NCBI GenBank assembly: GCA_910587145.1
Contig: CAJUMH010000011.1
Coordinates: 1 to 64,000 of the forward strand
Length of the DNA stretch: 64,000 nt
From: an uncultured Ruthenibacterium sp.
Lineage (GTDB): Bacteria; Bacillota; Clostridia; Oscillospirales; Ruminococcaceae
Direction: 5' to 3'
In this document: one piece after another, positions 15,223-24,084 of the stretch
How positions within the stretch are numbered: the stretch's first letter is position 1
Layout of the letters: the number at the start of each line of letters is the position of its first letter
Program-made: the position numbers and the translations under genes
Notes under the pieces: generated by a model
Told to the model about the DNA's origin: nothing
What the model saw: only the letters and a program-made list of their open reading frames with translations
The model's database searches: none

Positions 15223-17010
15223 ATGAAAATGCATTCCAAGGCACTCGCTCTGCTTTTAACGGCAGCCATGCTGCTTACCATGCTGGCAGGCTGCGGCAGC
15301 GCGGGCAGCTCTGCCCCTGCCCCCTCGGGGAACCAGCAGGGCGGTTCTTCCACGGCTGCGCCCGCGGGCGATGCCCCGCAGAGCAACGCCGGCCGCGCGA
15401 ACGTCAATATCCGTTTTTCGCAGTTTGCGAACAGCACGGACGATCCCGAGGGGATGGCCAACGATCCGATTAAGAAGGCCATCGAGGAGGCCGTGAACAT
15501 TACCCTCGAATATGACACCGGCACCGAGGGCTACGACGACCGTCTGCAAACAGAGCTTGCCGTGGGCGCTGCGCCCGAGCTGTTCCCCACATGGGGCGAA
15601 GCCGACAAGATCCGCAAATGGGTAGAGGAAGAGGCCGTGCACAACCTCGGCGAGATCATCAACGGCGATCCCGAGCGCTACCCCACGCTTTATAAGATCA
15701 TCAATACGCCCGAATACAAGGCCTACAACAAAATGTACCTAGGCGACGAGAACGCGACGTATGCCATCTACAGCATCTCCTCGCTCGCGTACCCGATGTT
15801 CAACGGCGTGCCCGCTTATAACACCGCCATTCTGGACGAGGTGAACGACGGCAAGGTTCCCGCTACGGTGGACGAGTTTGTCGAATTTACCAATGCCGCC
15901 GCTGCGGCCGGCTATTCCGGCTGGTGGCCGTACAACGTGAAGCTGACGAACTGGGGCGAGATGGACGCCACCATTGCCTCGCCGATGGGCACCTCCATCC
16001 TTGCGCCCGCCGGCACCGCGTGGCAGGGCTTTATGCCGGATGACGACAGCAAGATCGGCACGGCGGACGAGCACTGGACCATGATGACGACCTCCGAGCA
16101 GAGCAAGGAAGCCGTTAAGGTTTTGGCCGAGATGTACAAAACGGGTGCGCTGCATCAGGGCATCGGCGTGCTCACCGACGAGGACGACGGCTATTCCCAG
16201 TTTGCCAACGGCAACATTGCTGCGTTCAGCTATGGCTATGGCTATTACACGCAGTATCACAAGATTTATAAGAGTGTTTTCAAAGCCGCGAACCCCGATG
16301 CCGCGATCGAAGACGTTACGCTGGGTACGGCACTGCAGCAGGACGGCCGCTGGTCGCACAAGTACGACACCGGCACATGGGTGGGCGCGAACTACTTCGT
16401 TCCGACAAGCTGCGATTATCCCGACCGCGTGCTCGATCTGGTAGAGTTCCTTGCCACCGGCGAGGGCCAGATGCTGCTGTTCCGCGGCCTGGAAGGGCTC
16501 ACCTACACGATGGACGGCGACAATGTCGTATACGATATGGACGCGTTTGTCAACATCAACAAATCCTATGGCTACCCGAACCCCGACCGCTGCCGCTATA
16601 TGTGGTTCTCGTATCTGTTCGCGGGCGGCGAGATGATGCTCGATCTGGAGAACAAGGATTGGTGGGAGGCCGTAACCACGCCGTTCGACAACACCATCGA
16701 ATGGGCCACGGAAGAGGATAAGGAGATTTATGATTATTCCCTGTCCACCATTCAGAGCTTTGTGGGCGATGTCTATGTAAAGCTGCCTGCCTATTATGGC
16801 TTTGTGGCTCTGCCCGGCGACCTGACGGACGTTCGCACCGCCTGCAGCGAGATCACGAACCGTTATCTCTCCGCGATGATCGGCGGCCAGATGGATATTG
16901 AGAAGGAATGGCCGAACTACGTTGCCGAGTATGAGGCGGCCGGCGCCGCGCAGATCGAGGAAGCGCTGAACGCCTCCATTCAGGAGTGCCGCGAAACCTA
17001 CGGCGCATAA
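15223..17010 (+). CDS. Extracellular solute-binding lipoprotein of the ABC importer
   Basis: A 595-residue family 1 solute-binding protein. It has a lipoprotein signal peptide: basic start, hydrophobic core and lipobox LAGC with the acylated Cys near residue 25. A Gly/Ser/Ala/Pro-rich linker follows, then the mature domain. The length is that of the LplA/YtcQ group, which bind oligosaccharides and pair with LplB/CarB permeases. AAGGAGG precedes the ATG. It sits on the outer membrane face and would capture the island's substrate. It is flanked by hairpins on both sides. The ligand is unknown; the downstream glycosidases suggest a sialylated or amino-sugar glycan. Confidence 0.93.
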   Translation: MKMHSKALALLLTAAMLLTMLAGCGSAGSSAPAPSGNQQGGSSTAAPAGDAPQSNAGRANVNIRFSQFANSTDDPEGMANDPIKKAIEEAVNITLEYDTGTEGYDDRLQTELAVGAAPELFPTWGEADKIRKWVEEEAVHNLGEIINGDPERYPTLYKIINTPEYKAYNKMYLGDENATYAIYSISSLAYPMFNGVPAYNTAILDEVNDGKVPATVDEFVEFTNAAAAAGYSGWWPYNVKLTNWGEMDATIASPMGTSILAPAGTAWQGFMPDDDSKIGTADEHWTMMTTSEQSKEAVKVLAEMYKTGALHQGIGVLTDEDDGYSQFANGNIAAFSYGYGYYTQYHKIYKSVFKAANPDAAIEDVTLGTALQQDGRWSHKYDTGTWVGANYFVPTSCDYPDRVLDLVEFLATGEGQMLLFRGLEGLTYTMDGDNVVYDMDAFVNINKSYGYPNPDRCRYMWFSYLFAGGEMMLDLENKDWWEAVTTPFDNTIEWATEEDKEIYDYSLSTIQSFVGDVYVKLPAYYGFVALPGDLTDVRTACSEITNRYLSAMIGGQMDIEKEWPNYVAEYEAAGAAQIEEALNASIQECRETYGA

Positions 17011-17096
17011 GGCCCTTTGCGCGAACGGGCGCACTGCGGATCTCTTTTTCCGCGCTGCGCCTGCCGCGCGGACGGCCTTCGGCCCTTTGGGGCCGG

Positions 17097-17158
17097 AGGC
17101 CGTTTGAAAGCCGGCGGCCTGCGGGCAAAACCGTATTGCCCCGGCTTTCAAACGGCCT
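17097..17158 (+). terminator. Long hairpin after the receptor gene (attenuator or 3' stabiliser)
   Basis: Perfect 18-bp arms, AGGCCGTTTGAAAGCCGG (17097-17114) and its complement at 17141-17158, with a 26-nt loop. It lies 87 bases after the receptor stop and before the DegT gene. There is no good T-run, so partial termination or mRNA-end protection is more likely than full termination. Confidence 0.6.
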
Positions 17159-17279
17159 TGCCGCATGCGGGAAAGGCGGCAGGACGTTATGGCCGCAGCC
17201 GACGGCCCGAAACGGGAGCCGGCCGGCGGACAGAAAACAAGAGCTGTTTTTATTACGATTATTCGGGAGGAATGGAAAG

Positions 17280-18512
17280 ATGGCACAGCCTGCAAAATTA
17301 TCCGATCCCTCCGGCCGCGGGAAGGTCGAGGGCTACAAGGTGATTTTTCCCCAGATGCAGCACCCCTACACCGAGGCCGAGATCGAGGCCGTTGTGAACG
17401 TGATGCGCAACGCCGAAGGGCAGACACAGGGCAAATATCTGGAGCAATTCGAAAAGGATTTCGCGGCCTTTACGGGTGCAAAATACGCATTCGGCGTGAA
17501 CAACTGCACCAACGCGCTGAAGCTGGCGGCGATCTTCTGCCATATCCAGCCGGGCGACGAGGTGATCGTCCCCGCGTATACTTACTGCGCGTCGGCCATC
17601 CCGTTCGGCGATTTGGGCGCGAAAATCGTCTGGGCGGATATCCATCCGGATACATGGACGATCGATCCGGACGATTTCGAGCGCAAGATCACACCGAGGA
17701 CCAAGGCCGTTGTGGCCGTGCATTTACTGGGCATCCCGTGCGATATGAAGCGCATTGTGGCCATCGCGCGCCGTCACGGCGTCAAGGTGGTGGAAGACTG
17801 CGCGCAGGCGCTGGATTGCCGTATCGACGGCCAGCACGTGGGCACCTTCGGCGATTTCGGCTGCTTCAGCTTCCACGCCGCCAAGACGATGACGACGCTG
17901 GGAGAGGGCGGCATGTTCGTGTGCTCCGACGACCAGATCGCCCGTAATGTGCCGGGCATCCGCCACAACGGCCTGTGCGCGTTCGAGGGCGAGCGGGCGC
18001 GCTACTGGGTGCCCGCGATGAGCAATGTGGACGAATTCTTAGAGGATCGCTGGCCGCAGAACTTTTGCCTCGGCGAGGCGCAGTGCGCGCTTGGCTGTGA
18101 GCAGCTGAAAAGTGTTATCGCGAACAACGAGATCCTAATCGAGCAGGACCGCCGCATCCGTGAGTGGCTGCGGGACGTGCCGGAGATCACATTCCCCGGC
18201 ATCGTCGAGGGCGGGCGCTATGTGGTGCACCAGTATATCATGCACTACGACGGCAGCCGGTACGGCAGGACGCGCGATGATCTGCTCGACCTGCTGACAC
18301 AGAAGTACGGCGTGCGCGCGATTGTGCAATATTATCCGCTGTACCGCTATCCGCTGTTCCGGAAAAAGGGCTGCGGCGCTTACAACTGCCCGGTGCTGGA
18401 CAAATGGTGGGACAACAGCTTCTCGTTCCCGTGGTGGTGCGGCATCGACAACGAGAGCATGCGCACCATGTGCGAAGGACTGATCGCCGCCGTGAACGAG
18501 CTGCGCGGCTGA
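17280..18512 (+). CDS. DegT/DnrJ/EryC1/StrS-family sugar aminotransferase
   Basis: A 410-residue PLP enzyme of the sugar aminotransferase family. It shows GVNNCTNALKLAA for cofactor phosphate binding, PAYTYCASA, VVEDCAQALD with the PLP-binding Asp, and FSFHAAKTMTTLGEGG with the Schiff-base Lys near residue 202. Family members aminate keto-sugars, usually nucleotide-linked, or keto-inositols using glutamate or glutamine. The ATG at 17280 has GGGAGG 9 bases upstream. It is unusual among import and hydrolysis genes, since the family is mostly biosynthetic. With two Gfo/Idh dehydrogenases in the island it may work in reverse to remove an amino group, or help handle an aminocyclitol or 3-amino sugar (inference). 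Confidence 0.9.
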   Translation: MAQPAKLSDPSGRGKVEGYKVIFPQMQHPYTEAEIEAVVNVMRNAEGQTQGKYLEQFEKDFAAFTGAKYAFGVNNCTNALKLAAIFCHIQPGDEVIVPAYTYCASAIPFGDLGAKIVWADIHPDTWTIDPDDFERKITPRTKAVVAVHLLGIPCDMKRIVAIARRHGVKVVEDCAQALDCRIDGQHVGTFGDFGCFSFHAAKTMTTLGEGGMFVCSDDQIARNVPGIRHNGLCAFEGERARYWVPAMSNVDEFLEDRWPQNFCLGEAQCALGCEQLKSVIANNEILIEQDRRIREWLRDVPEITFPGIVEGGRYVVHQYIMHYDGSRYGRTRDDLLDLLTQKYGVRAIVQYYPLYRYPLFRKKGCGAYNCPVLDKWWDNSFSFPWWCGIDNESMRTMCEGLIAAVNELRG

Positions 18513-18555
18513 GAAAAATCAAACGGGGCGTCTGCGTGAAAGGAACGGTGAGATC

Positions 18556-18613
18556 AGAAAACGAAGTGTTTGCAGGGGCCGCGCAGCGGAGCTGTGCCGC
18601 CACTTCGTTTTCT
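18556..18613 (+). terminator. Hairpin between DegT and lyase genes
   Basis: Arms AGAAAACGAAGTG (18556-18568) and CACTTCGTTTTCT (18601-18613) pair perfectly over 13 bases with a 32-nt inner part that is itself GC-rich. Only a weak pyrimidine tract follows. It may attenuate the distal half of the operon. Confidence 0.45.
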
Positions 18614-18710
18614 TCCGGAACCGCCCCTAAGATCGGACGCCCTGTTTTTAGGCAAAGCGCCGCTTTTTGGGCTCGGCATCCGATAGAAATACTGCAAAGG
18701 GGGACGAAGT

Positions 18711-19616
18711 ATGAAATTGGGCAAAGAGGATTTTTCGGGCGTGGTCGCGCCCATTGTAAACCCCTGCCGGGAGGACGACAGTCTGGACGTGCCCGCGCTG
18801 GAACAAAACCTCGCGCGGCTGCTGGCGGCGGATATTGCCGGGCTGTACATCAACGGCGGCACGGGCGACGCCGCGTGCCTAACGCAGGAGGAACGCCTGC
18901 AAACCGCCGCGCTGGCCGTTCCGGCCTGTCTTGCGGCGCAAAAGCTGGCCGTTGTGCACGTGGGGCAGACAGGCCAGCGCCAGGCTGCGGCACTGGCCGA
19001 GCAGGCCGCGCTGCTCGGCGCGCACGCCGTGGCCAGCATTCCGCCCAAAAAGCCATGGCCGCAGATCGCGGATTATTACCGCGCGCTGGCCGCCGTGGGC
19101 CTGCCCGTCATTGTGTATTACATTCCGGGCGTTACCGGAATGACCGCCGGCATGCCCGAGCTGCGCGGCCTGCTCGGCATCCCGGGTGTGGCCGGCATTA
19201 AGGTGAGCGATTGGAATATTTTTCTTCTGCGCAATATTGTACTGGAATATCCGGAGAAAATCGTGTATTCTGGTTTTGATGAGATGCTTGTGCCCGGCCT
19301 TCTGTACGGCGCGGACGGCTGCATCGGCACCTGGGCCAATCTGCTGCCCGGGCTGTACGCCAAAATTTTCGCGCGCGTGCGCGCCGGGCAGGCGGACGCG
19401 GTGCGTCCCGCGATGGACGCGTTCACCGCTTTTTTGGCGAAATGCTGGAATTACGGTGTGCTGGATACGTTTGAGGAGCTCATGCGCGCCAAGGGCTGGG
19501 CGGGCCGGTGCTTTCGCCGCCCCAGCGGGTGGAACCCCGGCAGGGTGCCGCCGGATGCGCTGGCGGCCCTGATAGAGGAACTGGCCGCGCTGGAACGCAT
19601 GGCAGGCGCGCTGTAA
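18711..19616 (+). CDS. Dihydrodipicolinate synthase/N-acetylneuraminate lyase-family protein
   Basis: A 301-residue class I aldolase of the DapA/NanA family. Members form a Schiff base between pyruvate and a Lys, then condense or release an aldehyde. Visible are the substrate loop INGGTGD near residue 48 (family GTTGE/GGTGE), the Tyr of VIVYYIPGVTGM (about 135) and the Schiff-base Lys of VAGIKVSDW (about 163). It is not the lysine-pathway enzyme by context. Lying just before sialidase-fold and sialate O-acetylesterase-like genes, a neuraminate-type or other 2-keto-3-deoxy acid lyase role is the natural guess, but sequence alone does not decide. Confidence 0.88.
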   Translation: MKLGKEDFSGVVAPIVNPCREDDSLDVPALEQNLARLLAADIAGLYINGGTGDAACLTQEERLQTAALAVPACLAAQKLAVVHVGQTGQRQAAALAEQAALLGAHAVASIPPKKPWPQIADYYRALAAVGLPVIVYYIPGVTGMTAGMPELRGLLGIPGVAGIKVSDWNIFLLRNIVLEYPEKIVYSGFDEMLVPGLLYGADGCIGTWANLLPGLYAKIFARVRAGQADAVRPAMDAFTAFLAKCWNYGVLDTFEELMRAKGWAGRCFRRPSGWNPGRVPPDALAALIEELAALERMAGAL

Positions 19617-19713
19617 GGCCCAAAGCGCCCGCGCCCCGCAGGGGGCGCGGGGATCCCGGCAGCGCGCCGGGCCATCCGAAGCGCTCCCCGGCGGCAAAGA
19701 AAGGAACGCTCTT

Positions 19714-20628
19714 ATGGAATATACTCTGATTCCCGGCACAGGGATGCGCATCAGCAAAATATGCCTCGGCACCATGACCTTCGGCAGCCCGGTGGCAAGG
19801 CCGGACGCGGTGCGCCTTGTACAGGATGCCTATAACCGCTGCGGCGTCAACTTCATTGATACCGCCAATATGTACGAGGGCTACGACCGCTGCGCGGGCA
19901 GCGCGGGCGGCGTTGCGGAAGAGATCCTCGGCGAGGCCGTGGCGCATTGCCGCGGCGATTACATCATCGCCACCAAGGTGGGCATGAAGGTGGGCCAGGC
20001 GCCCGAGGACGAAAATACCAGCCCCAAGGCCATCCATACGCAGCTGCGCCGCAGCCTTGCGCGCATGAAAACCGATTATGTGGATCTTTATTATCTGCAT
20101 AAGTACGACCCGGATACCGAGCCGCACGCCATCGCCCGCGCAATGGGCGAGCAGCTGCGCGCGGGGCTTTGCCGCGCGTGGGGCGTGAGCAATTATACCG
20201 CCGCGCAGCTGGCAGCGCTGCTGAACGCCGCGCGGGAGGAGGGCGTGCCCGCGCCCTGCCTGTGTCAGCCCGCGCTGAGCATGCTGAATACGGGCGCGCT
20301 GGACGAGCTGCTGCCGCTGTGCGAGGAACGGGGCGTGGGCGTTGTACCTTACCAGATCCTGCAGGGCGGTATGCTGACGGGCAAATACCGGCGCGGCGCG
20401 CCCGCGCCCGAGGGCAGCCGCCTGGCGGAAAAGCCCGAATGGATGAAGCCCCTTACGGATGCGGCGTACAGCGTGATCGAGCTTTGCGCGCGCGAGGCGG
20501 CGCAAAGCGGCGTTTCCATGACGCAGTATGCGCTGCGCTGGGCGCTGGCGCAGCCCGGAGTGGTGAGCGCGCTGGTGGGCGTTAAACGGCTTGCACAGCT
20601 GCAGGAGGCCGCCGCGGCACTGGGCTGA
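19714..20628 (+). CDS. Aldo/keto reductase
   Basis: A 304-residue NADPH-dependent reductase with the AKR catalytic set: Asp and Tyr in FIDTANMYEG (about 50-55), Lys in IIATKVGMK (about 90) and His in LYYLHKYD (about 128). The C-terminal part has the cofactor region GVSNYTAAQL and ALRWALAQPGVVSALVGVK. It resembles the YajO/YhdN group. AAAGAAAGGA precedes the ATG. In the operon it could reduce an aldehyde released by the lyase or act on a sugar carbonyl; the substrate is not identifiable. Confidence 0.9.
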   Translation: MEYTLIPGTGMRISKICLGTMTFGSPVARPDAVRLVQDAYNRCGVNFIDTANMYEGYDRCAGSAGGVAEEILGEAVAHCRGDYIIATKVGMKVGQAPEDENTSPKAIHTQLRRSLARMKTDYVDLYYLHKYDPDTEPHAIARAMGEQLRAGLCRAWGVSNYTAAQLAALLNAAREEGVPAPCLCQPALSMLNTGALDELLPLCEERGVGVVPYQILQGGMLTGKYRRGAPAPEGSRLAEKPEWMKPLTDAAYSVIELCAREAAQSGVSMTQYALRWALAQPGVVSALVGVKRLAQLQEAAAALG

Positions 20629-20725
20629 CCGCGCCGAGAGCGGCGCCGGCAGGCCATTTGGACGCCGGTTTTGTCTGCCGGACAATTTTATCGATCGAAA
20701 TCGAAGGAGGAAGGGAGCGCCCTTT

Positions 20726-22537
20726 ATGAAGGACTTCTCCGCCCCCGCGCTCGAATGGCGCGGAGAATTTACCGAGACGCTGGTATATGCGCCCGAAAGG
20801 AGGCCCGGCTTTGTGGCATGGGCGTCCGCGTTTGCCTATGGCGACGGATCGGTCGGCCTTTCGTTCGACGAGGTGCTGGAAGAGGAAAACCCCGATTTTA
20901 TGCCGATGCGCCTGGAATATGCCGAGGCGGCGGGCGTGCCGGTGTCGTACGGCTCCATCGAGGCGGGCAGCGCGCGGCAGCGCGCATACCGTGTGTATCT
21001 GCGAGCGCCGGACGGCGTGCATTTTACCGAGACGGGACGCTGCCCCCGCGCGCGCGGCGCGCTGTGCAATGTGGGCTTTGCAGACGGGCGCATTGTGGGC
21101 TTTGACGTGCCGCGCCGCAACGAAGCGGGCACGGGCTGGAGCACGGGCATCCTGGTGCGCGAGAGCGCGGACGGCGGCGCGACCTGGCGCGATGTGCGCA
21201 CGCTTTTGCCGGGACAATCGGTGTATATGTGGCGTGCGCGGCGGCTGCGCGGCGGAACCGTTATTTTGCTGGCCAGTCTGTACGGCACGCCGTGGGGCGC
21301 GGGCTGCGCGCGCGCGGCCCGCAACGCGCTGCTGCCCGGTGAAACCGAGCTCACCCGAATACAGGCCTTTTTTATGACAACCGAGGACGGCGTGCGCTTT
21401 TCCGGGCCGCATTTTATCCTGCCCGGGATCGGAGCGCACGAATATGATGTTGCCGAATTGCCGGACGGCCGCCTGCTGTTCATTGCGGGCGACGTGCAGG
21501 GCACGCCTGTGGGGCGGCAATTTGTTGTGCCCACGGCGGACGGCTGGGTGAACGGCCCGCTGTATCCCATTTGCGGCGGCGCTCCGCCGGACGCGGCGCA
21601 GGACCCGCAGGGCGGCTTTGTGCCCGAAACGCTCGCGTGGGATGATACGCACCGCTGCCTTGTGGGCTACCGGCGCGGCAAGGGATTTTCCCTTTCAAAT
21701 GACGACGGCGAAAACTGGACGCGTACCGAGCCGGATGTCCCCTGTGCGCGGCTGTATCAGCCGATGCTTTTGCCGCTGGGCGACGGGCGCTTTGCGCTGT
21801 ACGGCCATGTGGGCGGGGACAACGCTTTTGGCGAATGCGAGATGTCAATCCGCGCGCAGGTGTTTTCCCTGGACGGCGCGGCCGCGCTGCCCGGCCCGAC
21901 GCAGCTTTCGATGGAGCGTATGCTGCTGCCGGATGCCTCGGGCTACTGCAACGCGTTTTGCGCCCGGCTTACCGCAAACGGCGCGCCGCTGGCGGGGCAG
22001 GCGGTAGAGTTCCGTTTTACTCCCTTTTGGAGCGCGGACGGCAGCGTCAACACCGCCCTGCAGCAAAACGCACCCTATACGGTGCGTACGGCAACGGATG
22101 CAAACGGCGCGGCACAGGCCCGCGCGCCGTGGTTCGACGGCCGCGCGGATATCCACCTCGCGTATCGGGCGGACGCCGTATTTTATGGGGCGCCGGTGCT
22201 GCGCGGCTGCGCGGGGCCGCTGATGACGGTGCTTGCGCTGACACCGCGCCGCAAAGCGCTGTTCCCCTATGACGCATATTTTGCGGGCGGGGTGCTCTAT
22301 CTGTCGCCCGGCTTTGCGGCGGATTTTCCGCAGGCGCTCGAAGCGCTGCGCGCCGCCGTGGGCGATTCGCCCGTTTTGCCGGACGGCGTGCTGTGCGCGC
22401 AGGCACGCGCGCGCCTTTTGCGCTGCGGCGTGCTGGAAAAGGACGAAAACGGCGGCTTGCGCTGGATTGCCAGCGTCCACGCGCCGCGCCCGCTGGACGA
22501 TGTCCGCATGATGGCAGGCGGTGACTGGTACGTCTGA
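20726..22537 (+). CDS. Sialidase/BNR-repeat family protein, cytoplasmic
   Basis: A 603-residue protein with a beta-propeller region bearing Asp-boxes SADGGATWRD (about 149) and SNDDGENWTR (about 324), as in sialidases and related exo-glycosidases. The last 200 residues form a separate region with an Ig-like stretch (NAFCARLTANGAPLAGQAVEFRF), so it is larger than a minimal sialidase. There is no signal peptide; the ATG follows GAAGGAGG. It adjoins an SGNH acetylesterase. The usual sialidase Arg triad and Tyr/Glu pair cannot be assigned with certainty by eye, so it may be another propeller-type glycoside-active protein. Confidence 0.75.
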   Translation: MKDFSAPALEWRGEFTETLVYAPERRPGFVAWASAFAYGDGSVGLSFDEVLEEENPDFMPMRLEYAEAAGVPVSYGSIEAGSARQRAYRVYLRAPDGVHFTETGRCPRARGALCNVGFADGRIVGFDVPRRNEAGTGWSTGILVRESADGGATWRDVRTLLPGQSVYMWRARRLRGGTVILLASLYGTPWGAGCARAARNALLPGETELTRIQAFFMTTEDGVRFSGPHFILPGIGAHEYDVAELPDGRLLFIAGDVQGTPVGRQFVVPTADGWVNGPLYPICGGAPPDAAQDPQGGFVPETLAWDDTHRCLVGYRRGKGFSLSNDDGENWTRTEPDVPCARLYQPMLLPLGDGRFALYGHVGGDNAFGECEMSIRAQVFSLDGAAALPGPTQLSMERMLLPDASGYCNAFCARLTANGAPLAGQAVEFRFTPFWSADGSVNTALQQNAPYTVRTATDANGAAQARAPWFDGRADIHLAYRADAVFYGAPVLRGCAGPLMTVLALTPRRKALFPYDAYFAGGVLYLSPGFAADFPQALEALRAAVGDSPVLPDGVLCAQARARLLRCGVLEKDENGGLRWIASVHAPRPLDDVRMMAGGDWYV

Positions 22538-22595
22538 TCCCGTTCCCAAAGAACAATTTTCCAAAATCGATTTTGTCTTTGAAAGAGGGTTTACT

Positions 22596-24002
22596 ATGAA
22601 ATATGGCGCAGTCATCGAGCGGGGCGCGGCCCCGTGGCAGATCTTTCAGCAGGGGGCGGACGGCACCGCCCGCATTACGCTGGAGGGGAGTTATCATTTG
22701 GCGCGTCTCTCGCAGGAGCTGCCGCTGGAATTTTCACCTGTCGCTCGCGTAAAAGCAGCGGTAAAGGCGCGCGTCGCGCTTGAGAGCACGGGGGAATCCG
22801 TTGTTCCGTGGACGGAGTGCGAGGTGCTGGACGGCGGCCGCTGGCGCGTCTGCTTTCCGCGCGTCCCGGCGGGCGGGCTGTACCGCATCGAGACATATAT
22901 GGACTATGAGGGCTGGGACGGTCTTTCCTGCACGCGCGGCGATATGGTGCACAATATCGGCGTGGGCGATGTGTTTGTAATCGCGGGGCAGAGCAACGCC
23001 GCAGGCCGCGCGAAAAACCCCGTCGCGGACGACCCGGAGCTCGGCGTGCATGTGCTGCGCCCGAGCGCCCGGTGGGAGCTGGCCACGCATCCCCTCGGCG
23101 AGACGACAAACGCCGTCCATGCCGGCAATTACGAAAACCACAACCCCGGCCACAGCCCGTGGCTGCATTTTGCCAAGCGCCTCAAGCGCGAGCTGGGCTA
23201 TCCCATCGGCCTTGTGCCCTGCGCCTATGGCGGCGCGCCGCTGCGCTGGTGGAACCCGGAGGAAAACGGCGCGCTGCTGCAAAATATGCTGGAGGCGCTG
23301 GCCGATTACGACCTTCGCCCGAAGGGTGTTTTGTGGGTGCAGGGCGAGGCCGAAGGCTTTGAAAACAGCGCGGATACCTATCTCTCCCGTTTTTCCGCGT
23401 TTGTACGGGCGGTGCGTGCGGCGCTGGATTCGCCCGGGCTGCCGTTTTTTACCGTGCAGATCAACCGCTGCATGGAAAATCCCAGCGAGGCGCTCGACCG
23501 CCAGTGGGGCATGGTGCGCGAGGCGCAGCGCCAGGCGATGTACGCGCTGGAGAACGTGGCCGTCGTTCCCTCGTCCGATCTTGCGCTGTACGATTTTATC
23601 CACAATTCCGCCGAGGGCAACCTTGTGGTGGGCGAGCGGTGCGCGCGTGCCGCGCTGGCGATGTGCTACGGGCGCGGGACAGACTGGAAAGCGCCGGAGC
23701 CGGAATCGGCGCGCAAAACGGCGCCCGATACGGTTGAACTGCGCTTTTCGCGCGTGCGCAACTGGCTGAACCCCTTCGAGGTTCCGGCGGCGCTGCTGCC
23801 CATCGAGGCCGAGGACGCGCAGGGCCTTGCTGTTCCTGTTTTGTACCGAACGGGCCGCGATACGCTGACGATCACCTTCAGCCGCCCGCTTGGCGAAAAT
23901 GCGTGCCTGCACGGCGCGTGGCGCATGAACCCGGGCGCTGCCATCCCCTGCGACTGCATGCGCCTGCCGATGCTGTCGTTTTACGGCTTTCCCATCGCAT
24001 AA
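22596..24002 (+). CDS. Sialate O-acetylesterase-like SGNH hydrolase
   Basis: A 468-residue esterase. Key marks are the nucleophile motif VFVIAGQSNAAGRA near residue 131, CAYGGAPLRWW, GVLWVQGEAEGF (block III equivalent) and the catalytic Asp/His element LYDFIHNSAEGN near residue 333. These define the SASA family, which removes O-acetyl groups from sialic acids or other acetylated sugars. No signal peptide is seen, so it acts in the cytoplasm on imported material. It sits between a sialidase-fold gene and a probable glycosidase, consistent with stepwise trimming of an acetylated glycan. Residues before the nucleophile motif form an N-terminal beta domain common in this family. Confidence 0.88.
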   Translation: MKYGAVIERGAAPWQIFQQGADGTARITLEGSYHLARLSQELPLEFSPVARVKAAVKARVALESTGESVVPWTECEVLDGGRWRVCFPRVPAGGLYRIETYMDYEGWDGLSCTRGDMVHNIGVGDVFVIAGQSNAAGRAKNPVADDPELGVHVLRPSARWELATHPLGETTNAVHAGNYENHNPGHSPWLHFAKRLKRELGYPIGLVPCAYGGAPLRWWNPEENGALLQNMLEALADYDLRPKGVLWVQGEAEGFENSADTYLSRFSAFVRAVRAALDSPGLPFFTVQINRCMENPSEALDRQWGMVREAQRQAMYALENVAVVPSSDLALYDFIHNSAEGNLVVGERCARAALAMCYGRGTDWKAPEPESARKTAPDTVELRFSRVRNWLNPFEVPAALLPIEAEDAQGLAVPVLYRTGRDTLTITFSRPLGENACLHGAWRMNPGAAIPCDCMRLPMLSFYGFPIA

Positions 24003-24084
24003 GGCCGGGGAAGCGGCACGGCAAAGCTGCCCGGCGCGGCCGTTCCCAAAGCCGCAAATAGAAAAACAGGAGAAACGCGAGACA

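Noticed and set aside
15739-17427. A 562-codon minus-strand frame across the receptor gene
   Set aside because: It is antisense to a clear lipoprotein gene and shows no family motif or start signal.
13196-18512. A missing ATPase as evidence for a broken importer
   Set aside because: LplB/CarB-type importers in Firmicutes commonly use a shared MsmX-like ATPase encoded elsewhere, so absence here is normal.
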